64,000 nucleotides of DNA from Plecoglossus altivelis (Eukaryota > Chordata > Actinopteri > Osmeriformes > Plecoglossidae), in NCBI GenBank assembly GCA_036571765.1, contig BROE01000025.1:206663-270662 (forward strand). The letters run 5' to 3'. The notes below the pieces were generated by a model that was given only the letters and a program-made list of their open reading frames with translations, made no database searches and had not been told where the DNA came from. Every line of letters begins with the position of its first letter. The first letter of the stretch is position 1. Of this stretch, positions 23,401 to 36,781 are shown one piece after another. Both the position numbers and the translations under genes were made by a program.

Positions 23401-26400
23401 TCGTTGTGACACTGCACTCTGTTGAATTATAAAGACAACACATGCAGACTATTAACTTTGCAAAGTGCCCAGTTCTTGAGCTGATCATGGAAACCTAAAC
23501 TTGTTCTAATTTGTACACACAGATTTCTGCCATTATTAGAGAGGTCAAGCTTATTTATACTGTTTTACTCATTTGTCACCCATCTCCTCCCCCCACTCCC
23601 CAGGTTGACAGTGGTCTCGGGGAGGAGGTAGTGGTGTTGAAGGTTCCTGGTCTCCCTGGTAACCGCCTTGTGTTTTCCTCTACTGGACCTGTTATCCGTG
23701 ACTATGATGACATCAGGCGCTTCAGTGATGCTGCTATTAGTGGTATAAAACGGTCAGTGACCTGAGACTGTATTGTCTACCGGTTAGACATCTAAGGCTA
23801 CCAGAATTGAAGTGGTGAGTTCTAAACATTTTATGTTTTCTGTCTTTTCCCCTCAGGGCCATGAAAGCAGGCATGCAGCGCCCTCTTCTTATCTGTCCAT
23901 GCCACAGCAGCTACAAGAGGAGCACCCTGGTGGCTGCCCTGGGGGCCTTGCATGCTCTCTACATGGTTAATTGCATGCACATGCACACACATTATCTACA
24001 CTTCTGTCTGATAGGATGCTCAGAGCAGTGTGTACTTGTGCTCCCTAGCCTCTGGAAGTGAGGGAGGCATGTCTGAAGCCCAGCCCATACAAGGTGTGTG
24101 TCCTGGGACTGTGGGTGCCCCAGCAGGCCCAGGGACAGGAACTGGTGGACCTCGCCTCTGCTCTGGAGGGTGGCAGGTGAGATGGTCATCAAAAATAAGC
24201 TGTGATTTGAAAAGATCACAACATGTAAAACCAGTTTTCATTACTGCTTTAAATGTGACTGATTGTTTAACCACAACTTACCTTCATCTTTCTTTCTCTG
24301 GTCCTCCTTTCCAACTGTCCGGCCATCTTTCATCTTTCCATGTTTTTACCCCTGTCACTGCCCCTACACTTTTTTTCCTCTGCTGCCCTCTCCACCCTCT
24401 CAGGCTGGTGTGCCGGGACATAGGAGGGTCAGATCCAGAGCGTATGGCTGCTCCTCGTGTGGCTGAATACATCCAAGCTCTCTTTAAGGACAGCCCTGTT
24501 CAGGTACCAGAAATGCAATTAACACTTGGTCATCCTGTATGGAAGTCTGACTGCATGTCAGACAAATTGTTTCCCATAAATTATGGAGGTGATCGTCCCA
24601 TGGTAGTGTCATGATGAACCATAAATATTTTTGGACACTTCTAATAACACAATGCTTGCTGTTGTGTTGTAAGCTGCTGCTTCAACGTACCTCTCAGTTT
24701 TTGTCAGGGTTTGCTGATGTGAATCCATTTCATATATTTTTGTAAACACCCAAGATGACGTCTTGCAAATCAAAAGTTGAACTTTTAGGTTTAAAACCTA
24801 ATATACTATTGCGAATTTTTCTGGCAATACCAAGTTAATTTGCTTGGGTCAGTCAGGTGCGCAATACTTTATTTTCAGAAGCAACTAGCAGCTCTACATC
24901 TTGGTCCATCCACAAAGGTTTCATGTGGTTACATGGTTGCAGCTTTTATGAGTGCACACTTTTTAAGTGCAATCTAACCTTCAACCCAATCATCAAACGG
25001 CCCTCTAGGAAAACACCCCGTGTTCCAGATGGCCAGTCCGTCACTGGTCGGACACAATGTGTTGTAAGGAGGTCTGACCTCATGTTCTTTCAAAGGTGGA
25101 GGTGGTGAGTGATCTGCAGGTGCTGGAGAAAGATTACCCCTGTCTGGCTGCTGTCAACCGTTGTGCCAATGGTAGATTATCACCAATCGCCCATCAACTA
25201 ACTTTTTATCAATTAATCCATTAATAGCAGTGTGAAGTTGCTCCCCTGAGGGTTGTTGTAATGTAAGTGCATATTCCTAGCGGTGCCCCGTCACCAGGCC
25301 AGAGTGGTGAAGCTGCAGTATTGTGGAGAAGGCCCAATCCAAACTACCCTTATGCTGGTGGGCAAGGTGAGAACACTGCCACTTTAGTACCTGGGACTAT
25401 GGCCCACCACATAACACTTGGGACTCTCACCCAAATACAGAGCCGAGATCCCGACACCAACATAAGTATATCACTGCCTGTTTTGCTTCAATTAAGTTGT
25501 GTATGTGCACGTGCCTACATCAGGGAATCACCTATGACACAGGAGGAGCAGACATCAAAGCTGGAGGTATCATGGCAGGGATGCACAGGGACAAGTGTGG
25601 AGCAGCAGCTGTAGCTGGTTTCTTCCAGGTCAGTATTTGTCAGTGAGGCTGGTTTTATTCCAGGCTCCACTATTATCTGTAGTTGTATGGGTAGTCTTGA
25701 TCCAAGTCTGGTAGTACTGGTGATGTTGACTTCCTTTCACTTCAGGTCCTCGTCAAACTGAAGCCTAAGCATCTAAAAGTAGTTGGTTCCATGGCCATGG
25801 TGAGGAACAGCGTTGGGGCAGGTCAGTGGCATCTTTTTTTCTTTTTTAAATCCCCCTGTCTCTCTCCATGTTTTGTGATTGATCCCTGTGTGTGTGCAGA
25901 CTGCTACGTGGCCGATGAGCTAGTGGTGTCGCGTGCAGGTCGAAGGGTGCGTGTGGGGAACACTGATGCAGAGGGCCGCATGGTTATGGTGGACTTGCTC
26001 TGTGAGATGAAAGAGAAGGTCAGAACACAGACTGTATTCAAATGAAATGATGTCATTTTCTCCTCACACACCTCAGGAATTCCCCTTCTCTCTAGGCGGT
26101 ACATGAGGTGTCTCCTCAGCTCTTCACCATCGCTACTCTGACTGGCCATGCCATCCGTGCCATGGGACCCAACTACTCTGTGAGCAAGACGTCATGTCAA
26201 ACTAAGAGGCTGCTGCATGCATCAACACAATCAATCCACGTGTTCCTAGAACTACCATTCAAGGAACTAGAAGGTTCCTGCGGCACTATTTTGCCACATT
26301 TCCATAGTAGGAACTCACCATATAATAATTAGTCAGCTGATGTGTGCATCGTTTATAAAGCACAATATTTATTATCCCTTCAGTGATTGTCTATGGGATA

Positions 26401-27454
26401 TATTATTTTATATGAACTGAGATTTACATTCGATTTAAGAACTGTTCTGCTCTTCCTCACCCTGTCTGTTCCACTGCCCATCTTAATCGGCTCAGCTGAA
26501 GTATGTTAACATGTTCACCTGCTTGCAGCAAAAAGGGTCCAGATGCAGTATGAACAGATTACCATTGTTATCGCTGCCTCAGAAATGATCAGATGGTTGA
26601 AATACTAGGATGTTTCCAAGAGTACTCAGTACATGTTTGACCCTGCAAGCCCCATCCAAAATTTTCCTGTATTCTGGAAATTACTACTCCAAAAGTTCTT
26701 TTTATTTTTGGTTTATGGTTTCGGTGGCAACGTAGTGAGTTCCGAGGTTATATTTTTGTAGTGGAAACACAGCTTTACAATGTTTGTTAAATATATATCA
26801 CACACTTAGTCTGCCATGCTCACATGCAGTCAGCTACACAGACACAAATGTCTCGCACAGGACTGCCATTATCTAAAATAGCATCCGTGACATCAGACAT
26901 TGATGAGAGGCTGTTCCCTACAGATCATTATGGATAATGGACCTGCTCATCGCTCTGGGAATGCCCTGCTGTGGCAAAAAGGTACGGTACTGATGTGTTT
27001 TTGGTGGTGGTGGTGCAGGAGGAAGTGTTTAAGGTGTAAATAGATAAATTGCTGGTGTTGATATCTCTAGCTGGGGAGGTGCTGGGGGACGTGTTTGAGG
27101 TGTCCAGTATCAGACGTGAGGACTACGAGTTCCACAAGGGAAAGTCTGAGTATGAGGAGATCCTGCAGAGCAACAACCTACCCTCCTCCGCAACACCCCG
27201 AGGTCACCAGACCCCTGCGGCTTTCCTCATCATGGCCTCTGGACTAGACAAGGTACACACATGTGTTGCTTGATGCTGATGTTGTTATTATTATTGATTG
27301 TTGTCACTCTTTACCACAGTATGGCCAGGATTCAGACCAGCCTCTACCCTACTCTCACATTGACATCGCTGGCTCCAGCGGTCCATTCCCTGGAGTTCCT
27401 ACTGGTGCCCCCATTCTCGCCATGGCCACAAACTACATCCTGTCCAGTGCCTGA
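20458..27454 (+). CDS. M17 leucyl aminopeptidase-family protein (putative aminopeptidase W07G4.4-like)
   Basis: Exons: 20458-20468, 22127-22168, 22251-22341, 23604-23752, 23857-23965, 24049-24176, 24404-24503, 25096-25171, 25281-25366, 25524-25628, 25746-25821, 25900-26018, 26096-26179, 26924-26981, 27071-27252, 27320-27454. All phases join, giving 516 aa, a normal size for M17. The family removes N-terminal residues from peptides with two metal ions, usually as hexamers in the cytosol. All expected residues are visible at bovine LAP spacing: K264 and D269 in VGKGITYDTGG, K276 (catalytic), D287 in MHRDKCG, and D347, E349 and R351 in NTDAEGR. The C-terminus carries HIDIAGSSGPFPGVPTGAP. It resembles the W07G4.4/lap-2 branch more than LAP3 or NPEPL1. 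The first exon codes for only three full residues (MCT), and its assignment rests on the donor GGTAAGAG and matching phase. The catalytic part is secure; the first two exons are less so. Confidence 0.9.
20673..21650. mobile_element. foldback element with long inverted arms and internal tandem repeats
   Basis: The left arm (about 20673-20815: gttagtttcatgttcgac, ttagggaccg, aactacccatacca, gatgataaaacctaaaa, acaccaaattattct) reappears inverted in the right arm (about 21460-21650). Between them lie about four tandem units of roughly 155 bases, starting near 20793, 20937, 21096 and 21252. Each begins acacCAGATTattct and contains gctaatctctgaaaat. There is no open frame. It sits in aminopeptidase intron 1. 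Confidence 0.75.
22358..22855 (+). mobile_element. 5' half of a Tc1 transposon, truncated
   Basis: It begins cagttggtacagaaagtatt and continues with the usual 5' sequence of a dispersed fish Tc1 family. It includes the N-terminal helix-turn-helix of the transposase (LKELPKEFRDRIVARHRS, then LSAALKVPKRSVA) and then breaks off. It lies in aminopeptidase intron 3. Confidence 0.8.
22985..23200. repeat. probable interspersed repeat
   Basis: The stretch with ggactatgcaatttatctga followed by tcactcttcataacattctggag looks like a dispersed fish repeat I recall. It has no coding potential. Confidence 0.4.
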
Positions 27455-27821
27455 CAACACACCATCCTCCCAGTACCTCCTAATATAAAAACATAATCAG
27501 TAGAATGGTACTTGATAAGTGATTCATGTCTAAAAGGTTGATGGTTATCATTAAAAAAGGTATGTTGGTTATTATACAATGCACAGAACACAGTAGTGGA
27601 TTCAAAAACATTCCAGAACATGTTTCTTTGCATAGAATGTCCCCTAGAACCCTGCTAGTTCCATCCGTCCTACTCAGCCCAACATTTCCTAACCTCAGTT
27701 TTCACTGTACTCGGGGAGAAGAGACCAGAACTTATTCCATCCATTTCCTATGTGTGCTAGTTTCAAACTTGGGAGTCTGGCAGTTCATACTGTGAGTATG
27801 TGCAAGAAAATATCAAACATT

Positions 27822-27827
27822 AATAAA
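27822..27827 (+). terminator. polyadenylation signal AATAAA after the aminopeptidase gene
   Basis: AATAAA lies about 370 bases after the TGA stop at 27452-27454 and is the first canonical signal downstream. Confidence 0.4.
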
Positions 27828-27829
27828 CT

Positions 27830-29355
27830 AATTGGAACGTTCCTAGTATAAAGTCTTGCCTGATTTTATTGGTGGGCAGGCAGCTAACTTATAGTATTTC
27901 TACTTTTTCTTCTTATTGTGCTTGCGTCAGCAAGGCAAGCACCATGTTGCAGCGCATTAGTAGCTGCAATTACTACCAAACCCATCAAAATGATAGTGTG
28001 GGAGAGTATGTGGCACAACACGCAACGTCTCAAGTCCATATTACATTTTTCTATACAATAAAGATTTGTCCAAAACTACTCATTTTCTCGTGAACTGTAG
28101 CTACGATTGACACTGCATTATATCACGATTGATACAATTCTAACTACATTGGATCAAGACCCAACTGGAGAAAGAACCATTGAATATTTACAATTGTTGT
28201 AGGCTAAAAGATATATTGAAAGTAGGATAATTTACTGCATATAAAGCCCCCACTCCAGAGACAGTGGGTGACAGAGGGGTTTTTTAAACTAGGTTTGAAA
28301 AGGTCCGATTTGATTGGAACTGTCTTTATTAACATTTATAGTTGGATTTGACATTGAACAGACACTTAATTCATTTAGCAAGTTTTTAAAATCAAACACC
28401 CTTAACACAATGTACAAAACTCCAATTTGGCAAGATTGCTCACTTGGATCTTGAGAAGGGTCCAACTCGTATACTAATACACAGTAGACACTGCAAGCCT
28501 GCTCTTTAAAATGGTGTCCCCATTAATTACTATGGAAAGTAATGGAGGTTTTCTCCATTGTATGGTATGCCCATGAATATTTACATGAATTATGCGCAGA
28601 TAGATTCATTTACAACAAACAAAGCAGTGGAGCAAAGATGCAAGGTGGCTAACAGCACTGACTGAAACCATACATCAATGTTGAACCTTGTATGTTTCAG
28701 CCTGAATTAGGGAAAGAATTTAATGTAGAGGAGCAACCAGTCACCCAAATATTGGAAATTACTACTTAAAAGTTTTGTAATTCAGCATTCACTTCTATAT
28801 ACTTTACTGGTATAATGATGACTGTTGCATTCTGTTGACTGTTACCATCTTACTGCTATTGTTAATGCCATCATGTGGCATAACTGGCATAACATTGCAC
28901 AACCATAATGATTTTGTGGTTAGCAGACATGATCTTTGTTATTGCCCCAGAAGAAAATGTAAACTATCTATACTGACACCTTAACATGCCATTATATCAC
29001 AGATTATCTTAAACTATAATTACATTGGTCATGTGATGCACTGGGTACCTGCAGATTAATTTTTGCTGTCTTTTCATCGGTCAGCTCTGAGCAAAAAAAA
29101 TGGTTATGTTAGAAAAAAGGGTAACACTTAAGAATAATATTCCGTTGTTAACGATAAGCTATGCAGGAAGTAATAGGTAGTACTACAGTCACCAAACTTA
29201 AAACTAATAATTAATATAGAATTATGACTAACTATATATATTAAGAAAGAATAACCAGTTAATTACCAATTGCAAAAGTAACATGTCTAAAAAGTGAACA
29301 ATTGTGGAACCACGGTTAACTAAGCATTAAGTAATAGCAATTTAGAACAAAGGTA
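27830..29355. other. AT-rich intergenic stretch, nothing recognised
   Basis: No reading frame with family resemblance and no inverted repeats that I could find. It lies between the aminopeptidase poly(A) signal and the Tc1 relic. Confidence 0.5.
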
Positions 29356-29359
29356 AAAG

Positions 29360-30600
29360 CCCAAATCAGAAAAGGTTGGGACAGTACGGAAAACACAAAT
29401 AAAAAAAGAAAGTTGTGATTTATAAATGTACTTTGACTTGTATTTCATTGCAGACAATACAACAGCATATTATTTAATGTTCCTCATGATTTTCCTTTTT
29501 TTTTCTTCAAAAAACAAAACTCCTATTTTGGTTCTTTCAACACATTGAAAAGCATTTACCACTTTGTAATGTTGCCATTCCTTTTCACAGGACTTAAAAG
29601 ACGTTTAGGGACTGAAGACACCAAGTGATGAAGTGTTTCAGGTGTAATTTTGTCCCATTCTTGCTGCAAACAAGTCTTAAGGTGGGCAACAGTACGGGGT
29701 CTTCGTTGTGGCAAATGCGCCACACATTCTCTATTGGAGACAGGTCTGGACTGCAGGCAGGCCAGTCAAGTACCTGTATCCTCTTCCTCCGCAGTCAAGA
29801 CTTTGTAATGTGTGCAGAATGTGGTTTTTCATTATCTTGTTGAAATATGTATGGACGTCCCTAGAAAAGATGTCTTCTTGAAGGCAGCATATTGTGCTCC
29901 AAAATCTCAATGTACATTTCAGCATTAATGGTGCCATCACAGAAGTGCAAGTTACCTTTGTCGAGGGCACTGACAAAACCTCATACCATGACAGACCCTG
30001 GCAGTTGGACTTGTTGCTGGACACAGTATGGATGATCCTTTTCTTCTTTGGTCCAGAGCACATGGCGTCCATTTCTCCCCAAATATACCTTAAATACTGA
30101 TTCATCTGACCACAGTAGACGTTTCCACGGTGTGATAGTCCACCCCAATGCCTTAAAGCCCAGAGAAGTTGACGGCACTTCTGGACTCTTAACATAGGGC
30201 TTCCTTTTGGTACAGTACAGTTTTTACTGTCATTTTTTGATGTAACTACATATTGTGGTACTTGACAAAGGTTTGCCAAAGTAGTCCTGAGCCCATGTGG
30301 TGATATTGCTGATAGATGAATGCAGATTCTTGATGCAGTGCCGCCTGAGGGATCAGAGATCATGGTTGTTCAGCTTGGGCTTGCGCCCTTGTCCTTTACA
30401 AAATTCCTCCACATTCTTTGAATCTTTTAATTATGCTATGCACTGCTGAAGCTGAAATAAGCAAATGTCTTCCTATCTTTCTTTGAGGAACACTATTTTT
30501 AAACTCTTCCATAATTTTCTCACTAATTTTTTGGCAAACTGGTGATCCTTGGCCCATCTTTGCTCCTAAAGGACTAGAACTTTCTTTAGTGCCACTCTAT
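29360..30600 (-). pseudogene. degenerate Tc1-family transposase and element
   Basis: Read on the minus strand from ATG 30557, a Tc1 transposase can be followed in pieces across frameshifts. The DNA-binding part has EEFKNSVPQRKIGRHLLIS. The first catalytic aspartate lies in LLWSDESVFKV (about 30110). Then come GTINAEMYIEIL and a C-terminal part resembling the DD34E region (LDWPA-like). Several stops and frame changes make it inactive. The left flank carries gaaaaggttgggacagtacg, a repeat terminus. Confidence 0.75.
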
Positions 30601-30609
30601 TGCAATAAC

Positions 30610-32631
30610 AACTTTGATGATGATAATGATAACAGTAAATTTAGTTATTCCTGTGATGAGCAGAACACTTTAACCTATATCATTGTTCAATTTTACTTGT
30701 GAAATGTAATCCCATGCGATCTGGTATCAATACTGCGTCGGTTACTGCAACCGTAAACTGCACAAAATACGGGCATAATTGCTTGCTCTCCGTTGTCTCC
30801 GATTGACTCTAGTGCTAGCGCTGAGCGGAGAGACCCAACCAATATGGCGGCGACGTCATGAGGCGTCTACGTATATTAAGTCTATGATTGTAGTGCTATC
30901 GTTGTCGCCGACAGATGATGAAAGCAGGCAATTCTGTTTAGGCGCGATTGTAGTAAGTAGTTAAAAACAACACATATTGAACTGTAACACTTATTGGTTC
31001 AAACTCAACATCCCATATCCATCAACTAGTCTAAGACAGACCACTTTTATGAGCTTAGCCATCGCTAGTTTTCTTTACAGCGCTTAAGTGTAAGCTAACG
31101 TACTGTAGCAAATATTTAAACATTTAAATGTGGGTAAATGAGGGCAAAAACATCTAAAAACTGGATCAGACCTCCAAAGGATACATAATTTAATACAGAT
31201 TTGCACTTTTATTTAGGTTGGCAAGAGATAGGAGTACAGAGAACAGTTTTGGAGCAGAGTTTGAGGCATGATCGGGTAAAGTTCACCCACAACCAGTCTA
31301 ATAACAAGACACATTATGTTGTCTCTGTTCATTGTGGTGAGACGTTGAATAATTTATGTCCTGTAATTAGTACTTATCTTAAATATTTTAAAGCTTTCAA
31401 AGTAAAACCTTTTAGTGAGTCAGTGTTAGTACACGCATTACAACATTTATTAATCATGAAATACTATTTATTAGTATTAGTTTTGAGGCCCAATTTGATC
31501 AGCCTGTGGCTGGCTCAATACAATTTTCTGTAGAATATATAAATGGTAATAGATTTAGCTATTCAAAACATTAAAATACAATGTAAATCATTTGAATGTA
31601 AGTAACAACAGAACATAGTTTTTTTCTTTGTTACACTACAGTATATGTTTGCCCACCAATAATTTATATGAGCTCATCCTCATGGAGCAAGCTAAAATCA
31701 CCCTGGCACATATCCCCCTAAATGTTGGAAGCCTAAATATTGCTTTTGTGCATGTGTTAGCATAACTAAACACAATTTATCAATCTCCCAGTCCTGTCAG
31801 ACCCATGTCACTATAAAGTTAGCGCTGTTTTTGTCACACAGAATCATTAAGATGCAGAAAAGAAAAAGGCACGAGAAGATTGAGACCTTTTTCAAGATAA
31901 ATCCTGTAAGTGAAATTAAAAGCTGAAAATTGAAATGAGGTTTACATTTATATCTTGATAATATGGCAAATAAAGGTAAATTCGCGTTTTATCGTGTTGT
32001 GGTTATTTAGATGGTTTGCAGTCATAAATTTGACGTAATATATACGGAGTTCTGAACAAAGTAGAAAAAAACATTAAAACGTACTGTGTCTGGATGCCGT
32101 AAACCAGCTAAGAATGCCCAGGCGTATTAAACGAGGTATTGCTCATTCACTCAGGCCAGTGATTGGTTCACATATTTTCTGATTCAAGATTCTATTGGTC
32201 CGTGATTGAGCATGATCGTGTACTTCGTTTGCAATCACTGACCATTCCGTGGTGCAAATGTCTCGAAATACGTAGCCAAAGAAATATTGTGAAGTGTTAA
32301 AAATTTAAATAAACCTTTTACTACCATTGAGCATATATAATTTATATTTAAGTTTCGTGTTTAGTATATAAGTTATACATAGATTTTAGTACACATTAAC
32401 ACTTCCTTTTACGAAATATTTATATATATCTTTTACGTGACCGGGTCGCACCGTATTACCCATTTGAACAAAACGAATATACCTTAAAGAGCTGACTACT
32501 GTCATGTCTTGTCTATGGCGTCTCTAATACTGACTGCGTTCAAAAAAGAGTCGGATCATTTTGAATTAGCTAGCTTCTAGAGATACATTTGTTCACACAT
32601 TGCATTTGATAATCAGGACTTGGTATAAAGA
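30610..32631. other. upstream flank of kctd9 with a CpG-containing patch
   Basis: A patch at 30780-30955 has ccaatatggcggcgacgtca, which combines a CCAAT box, a YY1-like ATGGCGG and a CRE-like GACGTCA. It ends in a donor-like gtaagt (30953). This may be a promoter with a short first exon. The rest is AT-rich and unassigned. Confidence 0.35.
31842..31905 (+). other. short exon-like ORF start, possibly TE-derived
   Basis: An acceptor (gtcacacag) precedes ATG 31852 encoding MQKRKRHEKIETFFKINP, followed by a good donor gtaagt at 31906. A lysine/arginine-rich start with ETFFK resembles the N-termini of TE-derived zinc-finger (TTF/hAT-like) proteins. No following exon was found before kctd9. Confidence 0.3.
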
Positions 32632-35217
32632 ATGAGAAGAGTTACCTTATTTGCTAACGGTACATCCAAAAATGGCAAGGTACGTAGCAACCAGCAAGAA
32701 GGTATCTAGCTTGCCACACACACTACTAGCTTACTGCTGCTGCCAGATAGCTAGTAGATGGTTTGCTAACGCGGCCCATTTACACATAATTCATACTTAT
32801 GTTTCGTGTACACAGAGTTTAACTGAGCTCAAACATAACAGCATTATCACTTTGCTTTCTCCAACAGGTTGTAGCTGTATACGGAACCCTGTCGGACTTG
32901 CTATCTGTAGCCAGCAATAAGTTGGGAATCAGAGCTTCCAATTTTTACAATGGAAAAGGAGGTCATATAGATGATATAACTCTTATCAGGTAAGACTAGG
33001 CGTCTTTCCTGGCTTTGCCTAGAATATTATTAGCAAGTTAGAATACATGTTGTCTAAAGTGTCTGTGCAATTTATCAGTAGCGCTTTGCCTTGGGAGCTC
33101 AATTTGAGAGGGATGATTACAGCGATATTGACCTGACATGTGATAGTGCGTTTGCTTTTGGTGTGATCTGTCACTGTAACAGGGATGATGACGTGTTGTA
33201 TGTCTCAGAAGGAGATCCTTTCGTCGGTGAGTTTAGGGGTCTCTTATATCGCTTATTCCCTCTTCCTTGCTAACCACCCAATTGGAAAACGATAACGCCT
33301 GTTCATGTGTGTGCCATAGATCCGCAGAGCGATATTAAGACGACCAACTCACAGCCCGGGGCACAAACTGATTGGTTGACTTTAAATATAGGTGGACATA
33401 TTTTTACCACCACACGGTAAGTTAAAAATCTTACTCTGCGTTTTACCAACACCAGAGCTGTGTGTTCACCCTGGTGTTCATGGAAATTCTCCTCCTGCAC
33501 AGGAGCACCTTAGTCAGCAAGGAGCCGGAGAGCATGCTTGCACACATGTTCCGGGAGAAGGGTGAGTTAGAATTTCAAAGATGAACGTGGTTAGCGTTTT
33601 TTCTGTTGTTTTATTCCTACTAATAAAGTCCATCTGTATCTTGGTGTCTGCTGTAGATGTATGGGGGAACAAGCAGGATGAACATGGGGCCTACCTCATC
33701 GACCGCAGTCCAGAATACTTTGAACCTATTCTCAATTATCTGCGTCATGGTCAGCTCATTGTAAATGAAGGAATAAATTTACTTGGTAAGTGTGTCGTGC
33801 GGTTTGAGGGGATATTTTTTACTCACTGAAAGACCTCTAGAATCTCACTATCGGCCATGAACTCGCCATATCTTTCAGGAGTATTAGAGGAGGCCCGTTT
33901 TTTTGGAATCGAACAGCTTGCAGAGCAGTTGGAAGTAGCAATAAAGGTGAGTGAACTAACCAACACGCTATGTTCTACGTGCTGTTGTCATTTCCCCAGT
34001 GTATTCAAGGTACCTGACCTATTCCTGCTGCGTGTCACTCCGTAGAACACCCAGCCAGCTGATGACCACTCCCCCATTTCTCGCAAGGAGTTTGTTCGGT
34101 TCCTGTTAGCCACGCCCACCAAATCCGAGCTTCGCTGTCAGGTGTAGTACAGGACCATAGCTCTAAAACCAGCCCACTATAACACATATTTTTGTCCATA
34201 AGGTAATAACAAGTGCCTTTCTCCCATAAGGGTTTGAATTTCAGCGGAGTGGATTTTTCCCGGTTGGATCTGCGCTACATTAATTTTAAGATGGCCAATC
34301 TCAGTCGCTGCAACTTGGCACACGCCAACCTGTGCTGTTCTAACCTGGAGCGAGCTGACCTATCAGGGGCCAACCTGGACGTAAGTCCCGCCTTTCGGGG
34401 TGGAGCCGCTACTCCTGCTAAAGATGGCCATCAAAGTAATACAACACAGCCTCCCTTGTCAGCTGGGCTCTCTGCTTGCTCTTACAGGGTGCTAACTTAC
34501 AGGGGGTGAAGATGCTCTGTTCCAACGCTGAGGGAGCCTCGCTGAAGGGATGCAACTTTGAGGATCCGTCTGGATTGAAGGCGAATCTGGAGGGTAACCT
34601 GTTGTATTGGCATACTGAGGCGATTGGGGATTGGGAACACAGTTAAAATCGGAGGATAGATACAGTTTGAGCTCAGCAGTAGAGCTATAGACTGAAGTCA
34701 CAGGTACAAATTGTCCTGGGCTTTGAAGGAAACGATCTGCTGAATGATTAGGTGACATAACCACCGCTTGGTGACGTCTGTCTCCTCAGGTGCCAATCTG
34801 AAAGGCGTGGACATGGAAGGAAGTCAGATGACGGGTATAAACCTGCGTGTGGCCACTCTGAAGAATGCTAAGCTGAAGAACTGTAACCTGCGGGGGGCCA
34901 CGTTAGCAGGAACAGATCTGGAGGTGAGGAACACGGAACGGCTCCATGTTCGAGAGGGGAAGGATTCATGGCCGGTCGATCCTCGCATCACATATCTGCT
35001 GTTTTATTTTTTTTATCTTTTGTTTCCGTAAATGTTGTCCTGCACCGTTCCCGGTTTGCCGTCTCACGGTGCCATTGTTGTGTCTTCTAACTCATTCCAG
35101 AACTGTGACCTGTCCGGTTGTGACCTACAAGAAGCCAACCTGAGAGGCTCCAATGTGAAAGGAGCCATCTTTGAAGAGATGCTGACTCCCCTGCACATGT
35201 CTCAGAGCGTCAGATAA
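32632..35217 (+). CDS. kctd9: BTB/POZ domain-containing protein KCTD9
   Basis: Exons: 32632-32679, 32868-32989, 33183-33226, 33320-33416, 33503-33561, 33657-33785, 33879-33946, 34046-34141, 34231-34380, 34488-34593, 34790-34923, 35101-35217. All phases join, giving 389 aa, the same length as human KCTD9. The protein is a substrate adaptor of cullin-3 ubiquitin ligases. Domain order: an N-terminal KHA/doublecortin-like module (MRRVTLFANG to about residue 80), a BTB/T1 domain (WLTLNIGGHIFTTTRSTL, then SPEYFEPILNYLRHG), and C-terminal pentapeptide repeats from about 215 to 380 with the A(N/D)LxxxxL pattern (for example ANLSRCNLAHANL). The C-terminus EEMLTPLHMSQSVR is as in mammals as I recall it. 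Human KCTD9 is next to GNRH1, as here. Confidence 0.97.
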
Positions 35218-36775
35218 GTCTTGCTCATCAACGCCCTGAAACATTCCACCTGGGCCCCAGCCCAGCCCTCCCACTCCTGACCCCCGCCCCCTCACATCTA
35301 GATGCCCTGCCATGGACCTTCCTGTTCCTCCACCTGATGCCCATCCATGGCATTCCACCTCATTCTCTTTTTAGCTTTACATCTCCTGCACTGTAGCACT
35401 ATGGTATGTATCGTAGAGGTTCTCAACCTTTTAGTTGTCTCCAAAACCAAAATACCCCATGTTGGAACGTGCATTTATGCCTCTTTCTACCTTTTGAATC
35501 CTAGCAGTTTTTCATCGTTTATGCTTTTGCGCATCAATATCCATTTTGTAACCTGACAGCATTTCTGTAAGTAAAAGATGATGTTGAGCGCACAGAACAT
35601 TAATCAAGGCTGGAAAGTCCAAAGACTGAAGTGATTAGTAATTGTCGCTGTGCAACTACATTTATATCAAAGAACTTATTGTTTAGGTAATCAATGCTTT
35701 AAGATTATCTTCTTTTTTTTTTCTTCTTTTTTTTAAGAACGAACAAGCCATAATAAAACATGGTCATCTTGGCCAAATATTTGATCAGAGTGCACCACAC
35801 AAATACTATGCTATGGAATATTCTGGAAAGAGGCTCAAAACAAAGTTATGCAATGTACTCTTTCCAGCATTCAGTTGTCCTGTGATTCTCTTGAATAGTG
35901 TAGTCTGTCTTTTTGTGTTCTGTGAATCTACCTCCTTTTTACCCTGCCAAACTGATTTGTATTTTCATGCATTTCACTGTGGCTCTGCTTATCGTTGATG
36001 TGTTACGTTTGCGTCTGCTATTCTAAAGATTCAAATGTTATAGCAAATAATTCACCTGTAATGTTGTTTAACGGAAGGAAGATGTTTATGTTATTATATA
36101 CTGTCTGTGTCACGTTCTAGGTCTTTTAGCTCTTGTTAGAAGGATGATTGTTGTTGAACCACAGTCCTTCAGTGTGGACCAACTAATGGGACTGGGCACA
36201 TCATTCGATCATGTTTTGAACTGAAAGCTTTGCACAAATATGTACAAAATGGTTAAACTGTTGCGTCACACTTTATCGAAAAACACCAAAAGAAAATGTA
36301 TACGGTGCTTGTAGATGGTAACCGAACGCATTTCCAAACCAGGGCTTCCAAGCAATCGACGTCAGTAAGGATCCATGTTCTTACTGCTGGACTGTGTTAA
36401 GTCACCGAAACAATCCTATCTTAGTTCGTTGGAGGAAAGCGTGTGCATTTGAGGTTTTTTAAAGACTTGAGTGTGATCCTCTTTGGCGAGGGCAGTTTTC
36501 ACACGCTGCAGCGTCGAGCTCCTCAGACGCAGCGACTTCTCTGTTCTGTAGTAGGTATCCTGCCTAAGCAGGTGATGGAGGTAATCATGGGAAGCACTGC
36601 ACTGACTGTGCAGATCCCACCAGGATCTCCACCAGGAGACTGTTAGGAAACGAGCGGACGAATTTGCTTTGACACTTACTGTATTCAATATAGCGAAAAG
36701 ACAGTGGATCTATGAAGACGATGGGATCATCCCTGTCTATAATTATTGCACTCTACACGGAAATGTATTTCCATA

Positions 36776-36781
36776 AATAAA
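36776..36781 (+). terminator. kctd9: distal polyadenylation signal AATAAA of kctd9
   Basis: AATAAA in a clear tail context about 1.56 kb after the kctd9 stop. An earlier AATAAA at 35752-35757 could give a shorter 3' UTR. The gnrh1 TATA box is only about 350 bases further on. Confidence 0.4.

Noticed and set aside
24030..24614. 194-codon plus-strand frame in the aminopeptidase gene
   Set aside because: It runs through intron 6 in a different frame from the M17 homology in the exons at 24049-24176 and 24404-24503.
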